DNA from: Cellulomonas sp.
GTDB taxonomy: Bacteria > Actinomycetota > Actinomycetes > Actinomycetales > Cellulomonadaceae
Assembly (NCBI RefSeq): GCF_017744555.1
Contig: NZ_JAGIBD010000023.1
Location: 1 to 52,532, forward strand
Direction of reading: 5' to 3'
Length of the DNA: 52,532 nt
Of the stretch, positions 32,167 through 41,145 are shown piece by piece (position 1 is the stretch's first letter; every line of letters begins with the position of its first letter). Below the pieces are notes generated by a model. That model had not been told where the DNA came from and did not search any database. It worked only from the letters and a program-made list of their open reading frames with translations. The translations under genes and the position numbers were made by a program.

Positions 32167-34305
32167 TCAGGCGTCGATGCGACCCCGGTCGAGCGCGTGC
32201 GCCCCCGCGACGATGAAGTCCTTGCGGGGAGCGACGTCCGAGCCCATGAGCAGCTCGAAGATCTCCTCCGACCGCTGCGCGGCCTCGACGGTCACGCGTC
32301 GCAGCGTCCGGTGCCGCGGGTCCATGGTGGTCTCCGCGAGCTGGTCGGCGTCCATCTCGCCGAGGCCCTTGTACCGCTGGATGTCGTCCTTGTACTTCTT
32401 CCCGGACCGGTCCAGCCGCTTGAGCGTCGTCGCGAGCTCGGCCTCCGAGTAGGTGTAGATGTACTTGTCGGCCTGGTCGTCGGTGCGCCGGCCGCCCACG
32501 AGCTCGATGCGGTGCAGCGGCGGCACCGCGGCGTACACCCGGCCGGCCTCGACGAGCGGCCGCATGTACCGGAAGAACAGCGTCAGGAGCAGCGTCCGGA
32601 TGTGCGCGCCGTCGACGTCGGCGTCCGTCATCAGCACCACCTTCCCGTAACGCGCCGCCTCCAGGTCGAACGTGCGGCCCGACCCGGCGCCCAGCACCTG
32701 GATGATCGCGGCGCACTCGGCGTTCTTCAGCATGTCCGTGACGGACGCCTTCTGGACGTTGAGGATCTTGCCGCGGATGGGCAGCAGCGCCTGGAAGTCC
32801 GAGCTGCGCGCCAGCTTCGCGGTGCCGAGGGCGCTGTCGCCCTCGACGATGAACAGCTCGCTGCGGGCCACGTCGTCGATCCGGCAGTCTGCGAGCTTCG
32901 CGGGCAGGGACGACGTCTCGAGCGCGTTCTTGCGCCGCGAGATCTCCTTCTGCTTGCGGGCCGACAGGCGCGCCCGCATCTCGCCCACGACCTTGTCGAG
33001 CAGCAGGCTCGACTGGGCCTTGTGGTCACGCTTGGGCGAGACGAAGATCCCGCCGAGCTCGGTGTCGAGGACCTTGGCGACGATGTTGCGGACCGGAGCG
33101 GTGCCGAGGACCTCCTTGGTCTGACCCTCGAACTGCGGCTCCGCGAGCCGGACGGTCACGACGGACGTGAGGCCGGCGAGGACGTCCTCCTTCTCGATCC
33201 GCTCGGTCGCAGCGTCCTTCGCCGAGATCTTGAGGCGACGCGCGTTCGCCTCGACGGCCTTGCGCAGCGTGCGCAGCAGGCCCGTCTCGAAGCCCGCGAG
33301 GTGGGTGCCGCCCTTGGGCGTCGAGATGATGTTGACGAAGCTGCGGACCTCGGTCTCGTACCCGGTCCCCCAGCGCAGCGCGATGTCGACCTCGCAGGTC
33401 CGGGTGACCTCCTGCGGCGTCATGTGGCCGCGGTCGTCGAGCACGGGCACCGTCTCGGTGAACGTGCCGGTGCCGGTCAGGTGCCAGGTGTCGGTCACCG
33501 GCGCGTCGGGCGCGAGGTAGTCGACGAAGTCGACGACGCCACCCGAGTGGAAGAACGTCTCCTCGTGCGGCCCGTCGGCGCCCGGGGTGCCGGGGACACC
33601 CCGCTCGTCGCGCACCACGAGCGTGAGGCCGGGGACCAGGAAGCTCGTCTGACGGGCCCGCGTGACCAGCTCGTCGTACGAGAACACGGCGGTCTTGGGG
33701 AAGATCTGCCGGTCCGCCCAGTACCGCACGCGCGTCCCGGTCCGCGCCTTGGCGACCTTGCCGACCACGGCGAGCTCCGAGCGCGACACGAAGGGCTCGA
33801 ACCCGGACTCCGGCCCGCGCCCCGCCGCGTCGTCGAACACGCCCGGCTCGCCGCGGTGGAACGTCATCCGGTGCGTCTTGCCGTCGCGGTCCACCTCGAC
33901 GTCGAGGCGCGCCGACAACGCGTTGACCACCGAGGCGCCGACACCGTGCAGGCCGCCCGACGCGCCGTACGAGCCGCCCCCGAACTTGCCACCCGCGTGC
34001 AGCTTGGTGAACACGACCTCGACACCCGTGAGACCCGTCTTCGGCTCGACGTCGACCGGGACGCCACGACCGTTGTCGCGCACCTCGACCGAGGAGTCCG
34101 CGTGCAGCACGATCTCGATCCGGTCGCCGTGACCGGCGAGCGCCTCGTCGACCGAGTTGTCGATGATCTCCCACAGGCAGTGCATGAGCCCGCGGCTGTC
34201 GGTGGTCCCGATGTACATGCCGGGCCGCTTGCGGACGGCCTCGAGACCCTCCAGCACCGACAGGTGCCGAGCGGTGTAGCCCTGCTGCGGGGAAGTCGTC
34301 GTCAC
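32167..34305 (-). CDS. parE: DNA topoisomerase IIA subunit B (ParE-like, second set)
   Basis: A 712-aa ATPase subunit. The GHKL ATP site shows RPGMYIG, EIIDNSVDEALAG and DNGRGVPVDV. The glycine-rich lid is GASGGLHGVGASVVNALS. The TOPRIM domain has IVEGDSALGTAK and the metal motif DADVDGAH. The GDSALG version differs from the GDSAGG of housekeeping GyrB and is typical of the second actinobacterial set. It should pair with the ParC-like subunit at 27581 even though the genes are about 2.1 kb apart on opposite strands. GTG 34305. Sigma factor and DUF7455 genes lie close by, as around hrdB in Streptomyces. Confidence 0.93.
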   Translation of the reverse strand: MTTTSPQQGYTARHLSVLEGLEAVRKRPGMYIGTTDSRGLMHCLWEIIDNSVDEALAGHGDRIEIVLHADSSVEVRDNGRGVPVDVEPKTGLTGVEVVFTKLHAGGKFGGGSYGASGGLHGVGASVVNALSARLDVEVDRDGKTHRMTFHRGEPGVFDDAAGRGPESGFEPFVSRSELAVVGKVAKARTGTRVRYWADRQIFPKTAVFSYDELVTRARQTSFLVPGLTLVVRDERGVPGTPGADGPHEETFFHSGGVVDFVDYLAPDAPVTDTWHLTGTGTFTETVPVLDDRGHMTPQEVTRTCEVDIALRWGTGYETEVRSFVNIISTPKGGTHLAGFETGLLRTLRKAVEANARRLKISAKDAATERIEKEDVLAGLTSVVTVRLAEPQFEGQTKEVLGTAPVRNIVAKVLDTELGGIFVSPKRDHKAQSSLLLDKVVGEMRARLSARKQKEISRRKNALETSSLPAKLADCRIDDVARSELFIVEGDSALGTAKLARSSDFQALLPIRGKILNVQKASVTDMLKNAECAAIIQVLGAGSGRTFDLEAARYGKVVLMTDADVDGAHIRTLLLTLFFRYMRPLVEAGRVYAAVPPLHRIELVGGRRTDDQADKYIYTYSEAELATTLKRLDRSGKKYKDDIQRYKGLGEMDADQLAETTMDPRHRTLRRVTVEAAQRSEEIFELLMGSDVAPRKDFIVAGAHALDRGRIDA

Positions 34306-34434
34306 GGCCGGAATGGTATCCGCCGCACCTGACAGGCCGTCGGCACCATGCCGTCGGCGGGCGGTTCACCCCGCTCCAGGTACGCGGACAGCGAACCACC
34401 CGCTCTGGGTGCCATGGATGGGGGAACGGGATGG

Positions 34435-34440
34435 TTGTAT
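34435..34440 (+). promoter_or_regulatory. -10-like box 6 nt before the DUF7455 start
   Basis: TTGTAT ends 6 nt before GTG 34447. The spacing suits a leaderless start, although the -10 match is weaker than others in the window. Confidence 0.3.
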
Positions 34441-34446
34441 GGATTC

Positions 34447-34668
34447 GTGACTGGGACGACGACCGAACCGCTGACCGCAGCCGACCGCTGCGACCGTTGT
34501 GGCGCGCAGGCCTACGTTCGCGTGGTGCTGCCCGTGGGCGAGCTGCTCTTCTGCGCACACCACGCTCGCGAGCACGCCCCGAAGTTCGAGGCGGTCGCCA
34601 CGCACGTGCACGACGAGACCCAGCGCCTGCTCGAGGAGCACGGCGCAGGAGCCGGCGCCGCACGCTGA
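34447..34668 (+). CDS. DUF7455 small zinc-binding-like protein
   Basis: A 73-aa protein of the actinobacterial DUF7455 family. The core LTAADRCDRCGAQAYVRVVL and GELLFCAHHAREHAPKF contains a CDRC pair and CAHH, likely one zinc site. Start GTG 34447 gives the usual family N-terminus just before TAADRCDRC; in-frame ATG codons upstream (34414, 34417) would add about ten residues that are not family-like. Function unknown. The family usually lies beside the principal sigma factor and ParE genes, as here. Confidence 0.88.
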   Translation: MTGTTTEPLTAADRCDRCGAQAYVRVVLPVGELLFCAHHAREHAPKFEAVATHVHDETQRLLEEHGAGAGAAR

Positions 34669-34693
34669 CGCAGCGCCCCACCTGACCGACGGC

Positions 34694-34729
34694 GACGAGG
34701 CCCGGACCCGCGAGGGTCCGGGCCTCGTC
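34694..34729. terminator. Terminator hairpin between DUF7455 and YciI genes
   Basis: A perfect 16-bp stem (34694-34709 with 34714-34729) with a GCGA tetraloop, between convergent genes. It is the most stable hairpin noted in the window and has no U-tract. Confidence 0.8.
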
Positions 34730-34761
34730 GCATCCCCGGTGGCGGCACGCCGCTCGTCGGC

Positions 34762-34820
34762 GTGCCCGCCGCACGGCCGTCGTTCAGGCCGTGCCCGCCG
34801 GCACGGCAGTCGTTCAGGCC
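34762..34820. repeat. 29/30-bp direct duplication at the YciI gene end
   Basis: Copy 1 spans 34762-34790 and copy 2 spans 34791-34820, both opening GTGCCCGCCG and closing GTCGTTCAGGCC; they differ by one inserted G and one substitution. Copy 2 contains the stop codon of the YciI gene, so the duplication reached into the coding end. Confidence 0.85.
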
Positions 34821-35089
34821 AGGACGTCGTTCCAGCCGAGGATCCGGTACGACCTCACGAGCCCGTGCACCACGAACGGGTCACCCGCGGCGAACTCCTC
34901 GGCCGCCTCCCGGCTGACCAGCACGCACATCGCACCGTCGGCGACCGGGTCCTCGAACGTCCCGATGCCGACCAGCAGCCCCCGCTCCGCGAAGCTCTCG
35001 TAGTGCGCGGTGTGCGCGGCCATCTGCGCGGGCGCCCGCTGCAGGACGTCGTCGGCGGACTCGTACAGCACGACGTACCGGGTCGACAT
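34814..35089 (-). CDS. YCII-family protein
   Basis: A 91-aa YciI-like protein. MSTRYVVLYESADDVLQRAP opens the ferredoxin-like fold, followed by HYESFAERGLLVGIGTF with the conserved His, DGAMCVLVSREAAEEF and DPFVVHGLVRSYRI. The family is linked to small-molecule dehydrogenase or dioxygenase-like roles, with a conserved His-Asp pair seen here as AHTAHYESF and GDPFV. The ATG at 35089 has TAGGAC 7 nt upstream and no ribosome site. Substrate unknown. Confidence 0.88.
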   Translation of the reverse strand: MSTRYVVLYESADDVLQRAPAQMAAHTAHYESFAERGLLVGIGTFEDPVADGAMCVLVSREAAEEFAAGDPFVVHGLVRSYRILGWNDVLA

Positions 35090-35096
35090 GCCCACA

Positions 35097-35102
35097 GTCC
35101 TA
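35097..35102 (-). promoter_or_regulatory. -10-like box 7 nt before the YciI start
   Basis: TAGGAC on the minus strand sits at leaderless spacing, but its final base departs from TANNNT. Confidence 0.3.
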
Positions 35103-35174
35103 CCGCACCGGCGCCGACCCGCGACAGGTGTCGACGGCGCTGCAGCCGGCCTCGTGCGGGCCAGCGCCCGGAAC

Positions 35175-35215
35175 GACGACGCCCCGCCCCGCACGAGGCG
35201 GGACGGGGCGTCGTC
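35175..35215 (-). terminator. Terminator of the principal sigma factor gene
   Basis: An 18-bp stem with one mismatch (35175-35192 with 35198-35215) and a 5-nt loop, 14 nt after the sigma factor stop codon. Confidence 0.8.
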
Positions 35216-35228
35216 ATCAGGACGAGGC

Positions 35229-36830
<1,602 letters not shown>

Positions 36831-36883
36831 GAACGACCTTTCGGCAGCAAGACACCCGGGACGTGTCCGGGAGGTAGACAGAC

Positions 36884-36889
36884 ATTGTA
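36884..36889 (-). promoter_or_regulatory. -10 box of the sigma factor gene
   Basis: TACAAT on the minus strand, one of the best -10 matches in the window, predicts a leader of about 45 nt. No good -35 hexamer was found at 16-18 nt. Confidence 0.5.
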
Positions 36890-37028
36890 CCGACGATGTC
36901 CCGGCAGGACGGCTCATCAGGCACGGTCGGAGGCGTCGATGACGGCCCCGGACGAGTCAACGCCCTAGTTCAACGGGCGAGGGTCGCGGGTGATTCCCGG
37001 CGCACGGGACGGTCGTCGGCGGGCGTCC

Positions 37029-37424
37029 TCAGGCCGAGGTCGGCTTGACCGTGAGCACCGGGCACGGCGCGTCGAAGAGCACCCGCTGGGCGTTGGCCCC
37101 GAGGATCAGCTTGCCGACCGGGCTGCGCCGCCGCAGGCCGATGACGACGAGCTGCGCGTCGACCTCCTCGGCCGTGGCGATCAGGTCGTCCGCGACGTCG
37201 CCGCCGTCCAGAAGACGGACCTCGTGCGAGATGCCCGCGCCGGAGAGGTCCGCGTCGACCTGCGACAGGGCGCTCTCCACCACTGCGCGCTGGTCGGTCG
37301 GCTCGTCGGGCCTCGCGCTCACGACGACCACGACGTTCGTGCTGCGGCGACGCGCCTCGCCGACCGCCGCGTCCAGGGCCGCCCGTCCTTCGGGGGTAGC
37401 CAGGTAGCCGACCACGATGCTCAT
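37029..37424 (-). CDS. Universal stress protein (UspA domain)
   Basis: A 131-aa single-domain USP, starting MSIVVGYLATPEGRAALD. The ATP-binding signature G-x2-G-x9-G-S/T is degenerate; GLRRRSPVGKLILGANAQRV shows the ATP-binding-type loop with N in place of S near the end. The domain closes with CPVLTVKP. ATG 37424 has AGGAGG 5 nt upstream. It is flanked by gaps of about 200 and 90 nt, so probably monocistronic. Role in stress survival is a family-level statement only. Confidence 0.92.
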   Translation of the reverse strand: MSIVVGYLATPEGRAALDAAVGEARRRSTNVVVVVSARPDEPTDQRAVVESALSQVDADLSGAGISHEVRLLDGGDVADDLIATAEEVDAQLVVIGLRRRSPVGKLILGANAQRVLFDAPCPVLTVKPTSA

Positions 37425-37473
37425 CGGTCCTCCTCGTCCATGCGGCCGGACGCCGTGCAACGGACGCTACCCG

Positions 37474-37502
37474 AGCCGTGCGACCAGGACGAGCGCACGG
37501 CT
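37474..37502 (-). terminator. Terminator hairpin after the DUF4192 gene
   Basis: A perfect 9-bp stem (AGCCGTGCG with CGCACGGCT) and an 11-nt loop, 15 nt beyond the DUF4192 stop. It also lies upstream of the UspA gene. Confidence 0.6.
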
Positions 37503-37516
37503 GCATCAGCCGTTCG

Positions 37517-38644
37517 TCAGGCCTCGCGGCGCGTCCAACCAGGGCCGATGCCTGCCTCGAGCAGTCCCGTGAGCAGCAGTGCGAGCCGGTAGCCTCCGTC
37601 GTCCCCGAGAGCACGGTCCAGCAGCACGGAGGCTCGCGCCCCGTCTCCGCGCCACCAGGCGAGAAGGGCCAGGAGCGTGAGCGCCGGCGCCTGGTGACCG
37701 GCGCGTCCGTGCGCGACGACGTGCTCGAGCACGTCCTCGTGGACGCGCGTGGCGACGACCGGCGGTGGCACGGCGCACGCCGGGTCGAGGATCGCCGCTA
37801 CCGCCGAGGCGAGCGCCGCCTCGTCACGCGGAGACGCCGCCGCACCCCGCACGCACCGCTCGGCGAGCTCACCCGTCCCGGGCACGAGCGCGACCAGGAT
37901 GCTGTCCCGGACGCGACGGTCGGCCAGGCCCGCCTCGAGACGGCCCCACGGCGCCGCGCCGCGCGACGGGCCCGAGCAGGCGTGCGACACCGCGGCGCGC
38001 CAGGCGGCGACGGACTCGAGCCTCCACCGGGCGCGGGCCTCCTCGCCGGACTGCGCGGCCTCGTCGCGACGCGCCTCCCAGCGTCGACGGACCCGGGCGA
38101 CCGACCGTCGACGCTCGGCGCCGGCAGGACGGATCGTCGCGACGTCCGCCCGTGAGTCCGCGACCGCCGACCCGGCGAGCACGAGCTCCGCGCCCACCTG
38201 GGTCGCGTCGAGGTCGCGCAGAGGTCGGCCGCCCGGCGGGCAGCAGCCGTCGCGGCAGTCGAGAGCGAGGTAGCCCGTCGACGTCACGACCCAGGCGACG
38301 ACCTCGCCGAACGGGGCGTCGGCCGCCTCGCGGAGCAGCTCCACGGCACGGTGCGCGAGATGAGCGTCGACGTCGCGGGGGTCGTCGTCGGTGTACACGA
38401 CAGCGAGCACGCGCGTGGCGCCGTCCCGGTCGAGGAGCGTGGTGAGCGCGCGGGCCCGGTCGGCGCCGTCGACGGGGTCGGAGAGCTGTGCGAGGTCGAC
38501 ACGAGCGACGACACCGACGCGCCCACGTGGACGCAGGCTCACGGCGACCAGGCTCTCGCGCGGGCGGAACCCGAGGCGGTGCGGGACCAGGGCGAGGATC
38601 TCGGCGGGTTCGGTGACCCGGACAGTGGTGACGGAGGGGTGCAT
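37517..38644 (-). CDS. DUF4192 protein
   Basis: A 375-aa actinobacterial protein of the DUF4192 family. The hallmark N-terminus is EILALVPHRLGFRPRESLVA, followed by GRVGVVARVDLA, RVLAVVYTDDD and a cysteine-bearing LALDCRDGCCPPGGRPL (about 145). The helical C-terminal half ends ALLAWWRGDGARASVLLDRA and LLTGLLEAGI, also family-typical. Function unknown; no signal peptide or membrane segments. The ATG at 38644 begins MHPSVTTVRV; an upstream extension to 38725 looks unlike the family and runs into the 31-bp repeat. Confidence 0.88.
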   Translation of the reverse strand: MHPSVTTVRVTEPAEILALVPHRLGFRPRESLVAVSLRPRGRVGVVARVDLAQLSDPVDGADRARALTTLLDRDGATRVLAVVYTDDDPRDVDAHLAHRAVELLREAADAPFGEVVAWVVTSTGYLALDCRDGCCPPGGRPLRDLDATQVGAELVLAGSAVADSRADVATIRPAGAERRRSVARVRRRWEARRDEAAQSGEEARARWRLESVAAWRAAVSHACSGPSRGAAPWGRLEAGLADRRVRDSILVALVPGTGELAERCVRGAAASPRDEAALASAVAAILDPACAVPPPVVATRVHEDVLEHVVAHGRAGHQAPALTLLALLAWWRGDGARASVLLDRALGDDGGYRLALLLTGLLEAGIGPGWTRREA

Positions 38645-38724
38645 GCGACGCAGCCCATCGCACCGGGGCCGCCACGTGGCCGGCGTGGGGCAGCCCCTGT
38701 GGGCGGGCGAGCGCGACGCCGGCA

Positions 38725-38804
38725 TGTGGTCGCCTCGACGCGCTCGCCGTCGGCCTGTGGTCGCCTCGACGCGCTCGCCGTACGCCTGTGGTCGCCTCGA
38801 CGCG
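38725..38804. repeat. 31-bp tandem repeat, about 2.6 copies
   Basis: Units at 38725-38755, 38756-38786 and a partial 38787-38804. The shared core is TGTGGTCGCCTCGACGCG, followed by CTCGCCG; full units differ at two bases. It lies in the 248-nt gap between the divergent DUF4192 and lipoprotein genes. Confidence 0.88.
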
Positions 38805-38880
38805 GCAGGTCTGCCGGTGGTCGCGACAGGTGGCGAGCGGGTCGCTCGCGGTCGCGTCGGCGCGCCGCAGGACGGCCCAC

Positions 38881-38886
38881 TACCCT
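38881..38886 (+). promoter_or_regulatory. -10 box 6 nt before the lipoprotein gene
   Basis: TACCCT ends 6 nt before ATG 38893 with no ribosome site between: leaderless spacing. Confidence 0.4.
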
Positions 38887-38892
38887 GGCCCG

Positions 38893-39426
38893 ATGCCTCG
38901 CCCCCGCCCCGTCGGCGCCAGCCTCGTCGGCTGCGTCACGGTCGCCGTCGCCGTGGCGCTCGCCGGGTGCTCGTCGAGCGGTCCTGCCGCCCTCGCCCCC
39001 ACCGGGTCGACCGCGGCGGTCCAGCCCGAGCCGACGCCCACCGAGACCCTGCTCGGCACGCCGGACGCGGGCGGGTCGACCGTCGGGGGCCTCGCCGAGG
39101 GCTTCCCCGCCGACCTCGTCCCCGTCCCCCAGGGCGCCGTCGTGCTCGTCTCGTCGGCCGAGCCCGTCGCGACCACGGACCTCGTCCAGATCAGCCTGAA
39201 CCTGCGCACGGAGCAGGACACCGACGGGCTCATGGCCGCGGTCCGCGCGCCTCTGGTCGCGGCCGGCTTCGTCGAGGGGGCGCCGCCCGTGGTCGAACCC
39301 GGTCTCGCGGCGCAGTCGACGTTCTCCCGCGGCGACGGCTCCGAGCTGCTCGTGGTCGGCGTCCTCGACCGCGACGACGAGCGCACCCTGACGCTCGGTG
39401 GCAAGGTCCGGACGGCGGTCCCCTAG
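38893..39426 (+). CDS. Putative secreted lipoprotein
   Basis: A 177-aa exported lipoprotein. A basic N-terminus is followed by a hydrophobic helix and a lipobox ending LAGC (Cys26). A Ser/Ala/Pro/Thr-rich linker (27-60) gives way to a soluble domain with FPADLVPVPQGAVVL, then a Thr/Asp region and SQSTFSRGD-like strand. I do not recognise the domain. It is anchored to the outer face of the membrane by prediction. The stop is 10 nt before the polyprenyl synthase start; the two may share transcription, but the latter has its own -10. Confidence 0.85.
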   Translation: MPRPRPVGASLVGCVTVAVAVALAGCSSSGPAALAPTGSTAAVQPEPTPTETLLGTPDAGGSTVGGLAEGFPADLVPVPQGAVVLVSSAEPVATTDLVQISLNLRTEQDTDGLMAAVRAPLVAAGFVEGAPPVVEPGLAAQSTFSRGDGSELLVVGVLDRDDERTLTLGGKVRTAVP

Positions 39427-39429
39427 GGT
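39424..39429 (+). promoter_or_regulatory. -10 box 7 nt before the polyprenyl synthase gene
   Basis: TAGGGT overlaps the lipoprotein stop codon and ends 7 nt before GTG 39437, the leaderless spacing. Confidence 0.4.
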
Positions 39430-39436
39430 GCCAGGT

Positions 39437-40558
39437 GTGAGCCAGGACGTCCCCGCCCTCGTCGACGTCGAGGACGTCCGCCCCCGGGTCGACGCGATCC
39501 TCCAGCAGCACGTCGCGCAGCTGCGCACCGTGCTGGCCGCCGCGAGCGCCGACGCCGACGTGCTGGCCGACGCGGTCGAGCAGATGCTGTCCGGCGGCAA
39601 GCGGTTGCGTGCGGCGTTCTGCTACTGGTCGTGGCGCGCGCACGGGGGCCGGCCGGGCACGCCCGAGGCGGACGCGGTCCTACGGGTCGGCGCGGCGCTC
39701 GAGCTGTTCCAGGCAGCGGCCCTGTTCCACGACGACGTCATGGACGACTCCGACACGCGCCGGGGCTTCCCCGCGGCGCACCGGGCCTTCGCGGCGGTCC
39801 ACGCCGAGCGCGGCTTCACGGGCGACGCCGACCGGTTCGGGGAGTCGGCGGCCATCCTGCTGGGCGACCTCGCACTCGTCGCGAGCGAGCAGGAGTTCGC
39901 CGGCGCGCTGGCCCTCCAGCCGTGGCCGCGCATCCAGCGCTCCCGCGCCGTGTTCGACCTGATGCGGACCGAGGTCACGATCGGCCAGTACCTCGACGTC
40001 CTGGCCCAGGCGCTCCCGTGGGGCGAGGAGCCCGCGTCCGACGAGGCGCGTGCGCGCGAGGTCATCCGGGCGAAGTCGGCCCGGTACAGCGTCGAGCACC
40101 CGATCGTGCTCGGAGCCGCGCTCGCCGACGCCGACGAGGCGGAGCTCGCCGCGTGCCGCGCGCTCGGCCTGCCGCTCGGCGAGGCCTACCAGCTGCGCGA
40201 CGACCTGCTGGGCGTGTTCGGCGACCCCGGCGCGACGGGCAAGCCGGCCGGCGACGACCTGCGCGAGGGCAAGCGCACCGTCCTGGTCGCCCGGTCGCTG
40301 GCACGCGCGCAGCACAGCGGTGACCTCGAGACGGTCGCGCTCCTGCGCGAGCACCTGGGAGACCGCGACATGACGACGGAGGTCGTCGACCGCCTCGCTG
40401 CGGCCATCGAGGCGAGCGGGGCGCCGGAGGAGGTCGAGGCGCTCATCGACGAGCTCTCCGGCCGCGCCTTCTCCGTCATGGACGGGCTCGCGTGGCCCGA
40501 GCCCGCGCGGTCACACCTCGCTGCGCTCGCGCACGCCGCCGTCGACCGGCACGCCTGA
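39437..40558 (+). CDS. idsA2: Polyprenyl (geranylgeranyl-type) diphosphate synthase
   Basis: A 373-aa trans-isoprenyl diphosphate synthase. GGKRLRAAF (53-61), first Asp-rich motif HDDVMDD (98-104, DDxxD at 99-103) and second motif LRDDLLGVFGD (253-263, the DDxxG form) are present, and the following GKPAGDDLREGKRT is typical of actinobacterial IdsA. It elongates DMAPP/FPP with IPP; chain length is not certain. Precursors come from the MEP pathway, whose first gene dxs is in this window. GTG 39437 was chosen from the -10 at 7 nt. It corresponds in position to Rv2173. Confidence 0.92.
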   Translation: MSQDVPALVDVEDVRPRVDAILQQHVAQLRTVLAAASADADVLADAVEQMLSGGKRLRAAFCYWSWRAHGGRPGTPEADAVLRVGAALELFQAAALFHDDVMDDSDTRRGFPAAHRAFAAVHAERGFTGDADRFGESAAILLGDLALVASEQEFAGALALQPWPRIQRSRAVFDLMRTEVTIGQYLDVLAQALPWGEEPASDEARAREVIRAKSARYSVEHPIVLGAALADADEAELAACRALGLPLGEAYQLRDDLLGVFGDPGATGKPAGDDLREGKRTVLVARSLARAQHSGDLETVALLREHLGDRDMTTEVVDRLAAAIEASGAPEEVEALIDELSGRAFSVMDGLAWPEPARSHLAALAHAAVDRHA

Positions 40559-40587
40559 ACGACGGCCCGCGAGGGCGCCCGAGCGGT

Positions 40588-41001
40588 TCAGAGCTCGGCC
40601 TGCGCCCGCCGACGGACCTCGGTCTTGCGCCCGGCGCGCAGCGCCGCGATCGGGGTGCCCGGCAGCGACGGGTCGTCGGTGAAGAGCCAGGCGATCGCCT
40701 CCTCGTCGGAGAACCCCGCGTCGGCGAGCACCGTGAACGTGCCCTGCAGCGCGCTGAGCACGGTCCACTGCGGCGCGTCGGGCGTGCGCGACGGGGCCGC
40801 GGGGTTCGCCAGGTGTCCCGGCACGAGGAACTGGGCCGGGACGGACAGGACCTTGGGGTCGCCGCGGCGGGCACCGACGAGCCGCCGCTCCTGCAGCAGC
40901 CGGCGGACCTTGCCGACGTCGAGGCCGAGCCGCTCCGAGACGTCGGGGACCGTCAGCCACTCGTCGACGAGAGATTCGACCGTGCTCGAGGAGTCATTCA
41001 C
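40588..41001 (-). CDS. Rv2175c-like winged-helix DNA-binding protein
   Basis: A 137-aa protein matching mycobacterial Rv2175c. The N-terminal winged helix WLTVPDVSERLGLDVGKVRR (14-33) is followed by LLQERRLVGARRGDP. The C-terminal domain contains LSVPAQFLVPGH and the ATP-independent VLSALQGTFTVLADAGFSDE block. Rv2175c is a phosphorylation substrate of PknL at an N-terminal Thr; here Thr7 lies in a comparable tail (MNDSSSTVESL). GTG 41001 has TACTCT 6 nt upstream. It lies next to the LysM gene and one gene from the PknL-type kinase. Confidence 0.88.
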   Translation of the reverse strand: MNDSSSTVESLVDEWLTVPDVSERLGLDVGKVRRLLQERRLVGARRGDPKVLSVPAQFLVPGHLANPAAPSRTPDAPQWTVLSALQGTFTVLADAGFSDEEAIAWLFTDDPSLPGTPIAALRAGRKTEVRRRAQAEL

Positions 41002-41007
41002 CCGACA

Positions 41008-41013
41008 AGAGTA
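41008..41013 (-). promoter_or_regulatory. -10 box 6 nt before the Rv2175c-like gene
   Basis: TACTCT on the minus strand ends 6 nt before GTG 41001, with no ribosome site in the gap. Confidence 0.45.
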
Positions 41014-41089
41014 CGCACGCGTGAATTACAGGCGCGCAATTCGCCCTCGCGCTTTCCGAATGCGTGTCGCTCGGATACGTTCACATTCT

Positions 41090-41107
41090 GTCACTTCTGT
41101 CACACCA
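41090..41107 (+). promoter_or_regulatory. GTCAC direct repeat with 9-bp period (candidate MtrA site)
   Basis: GTCACTTCT and GTCACACCA follow each other directly, and a weaker TTCACATTC precedes them. MtrA, the cell-wall response regulator of actinobacteria, binds pairs of GTCACA-like 9-bp direct repeats upstream of LysM, NlpC/P60 and Rpf genes. It lies 39 nt before the LysM gene ATG. Confidence 0.45.
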
Positions 41108-41145
41108 GCAACACAGTTCACTCGAGCCCCACCGAAGGAACCGTC

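Noticed and set aside
31996..34332. 778-codon open frame antisense to the ParE-like gene
   Set aside because: Same high-GC shadow effect; no motif, no ribosome site, and it covers a certain gene.
38725..38804. Possible CRISPR array
   Set aside because: Units are contiguous with no spacers, only 2.6 copies, and no cas genes are in the window; the same holds for the 17-bp array at 7921-8018.
41002..41145. ydaO-type c-di-AMP riboswitch before the LysM gene
   Set aside because: Cell-wall LysM genes in actinobacteria can carry one, but the region is only 144 nt and I could not find its conserved core; a GTCAC direct repeat explains regulation better.
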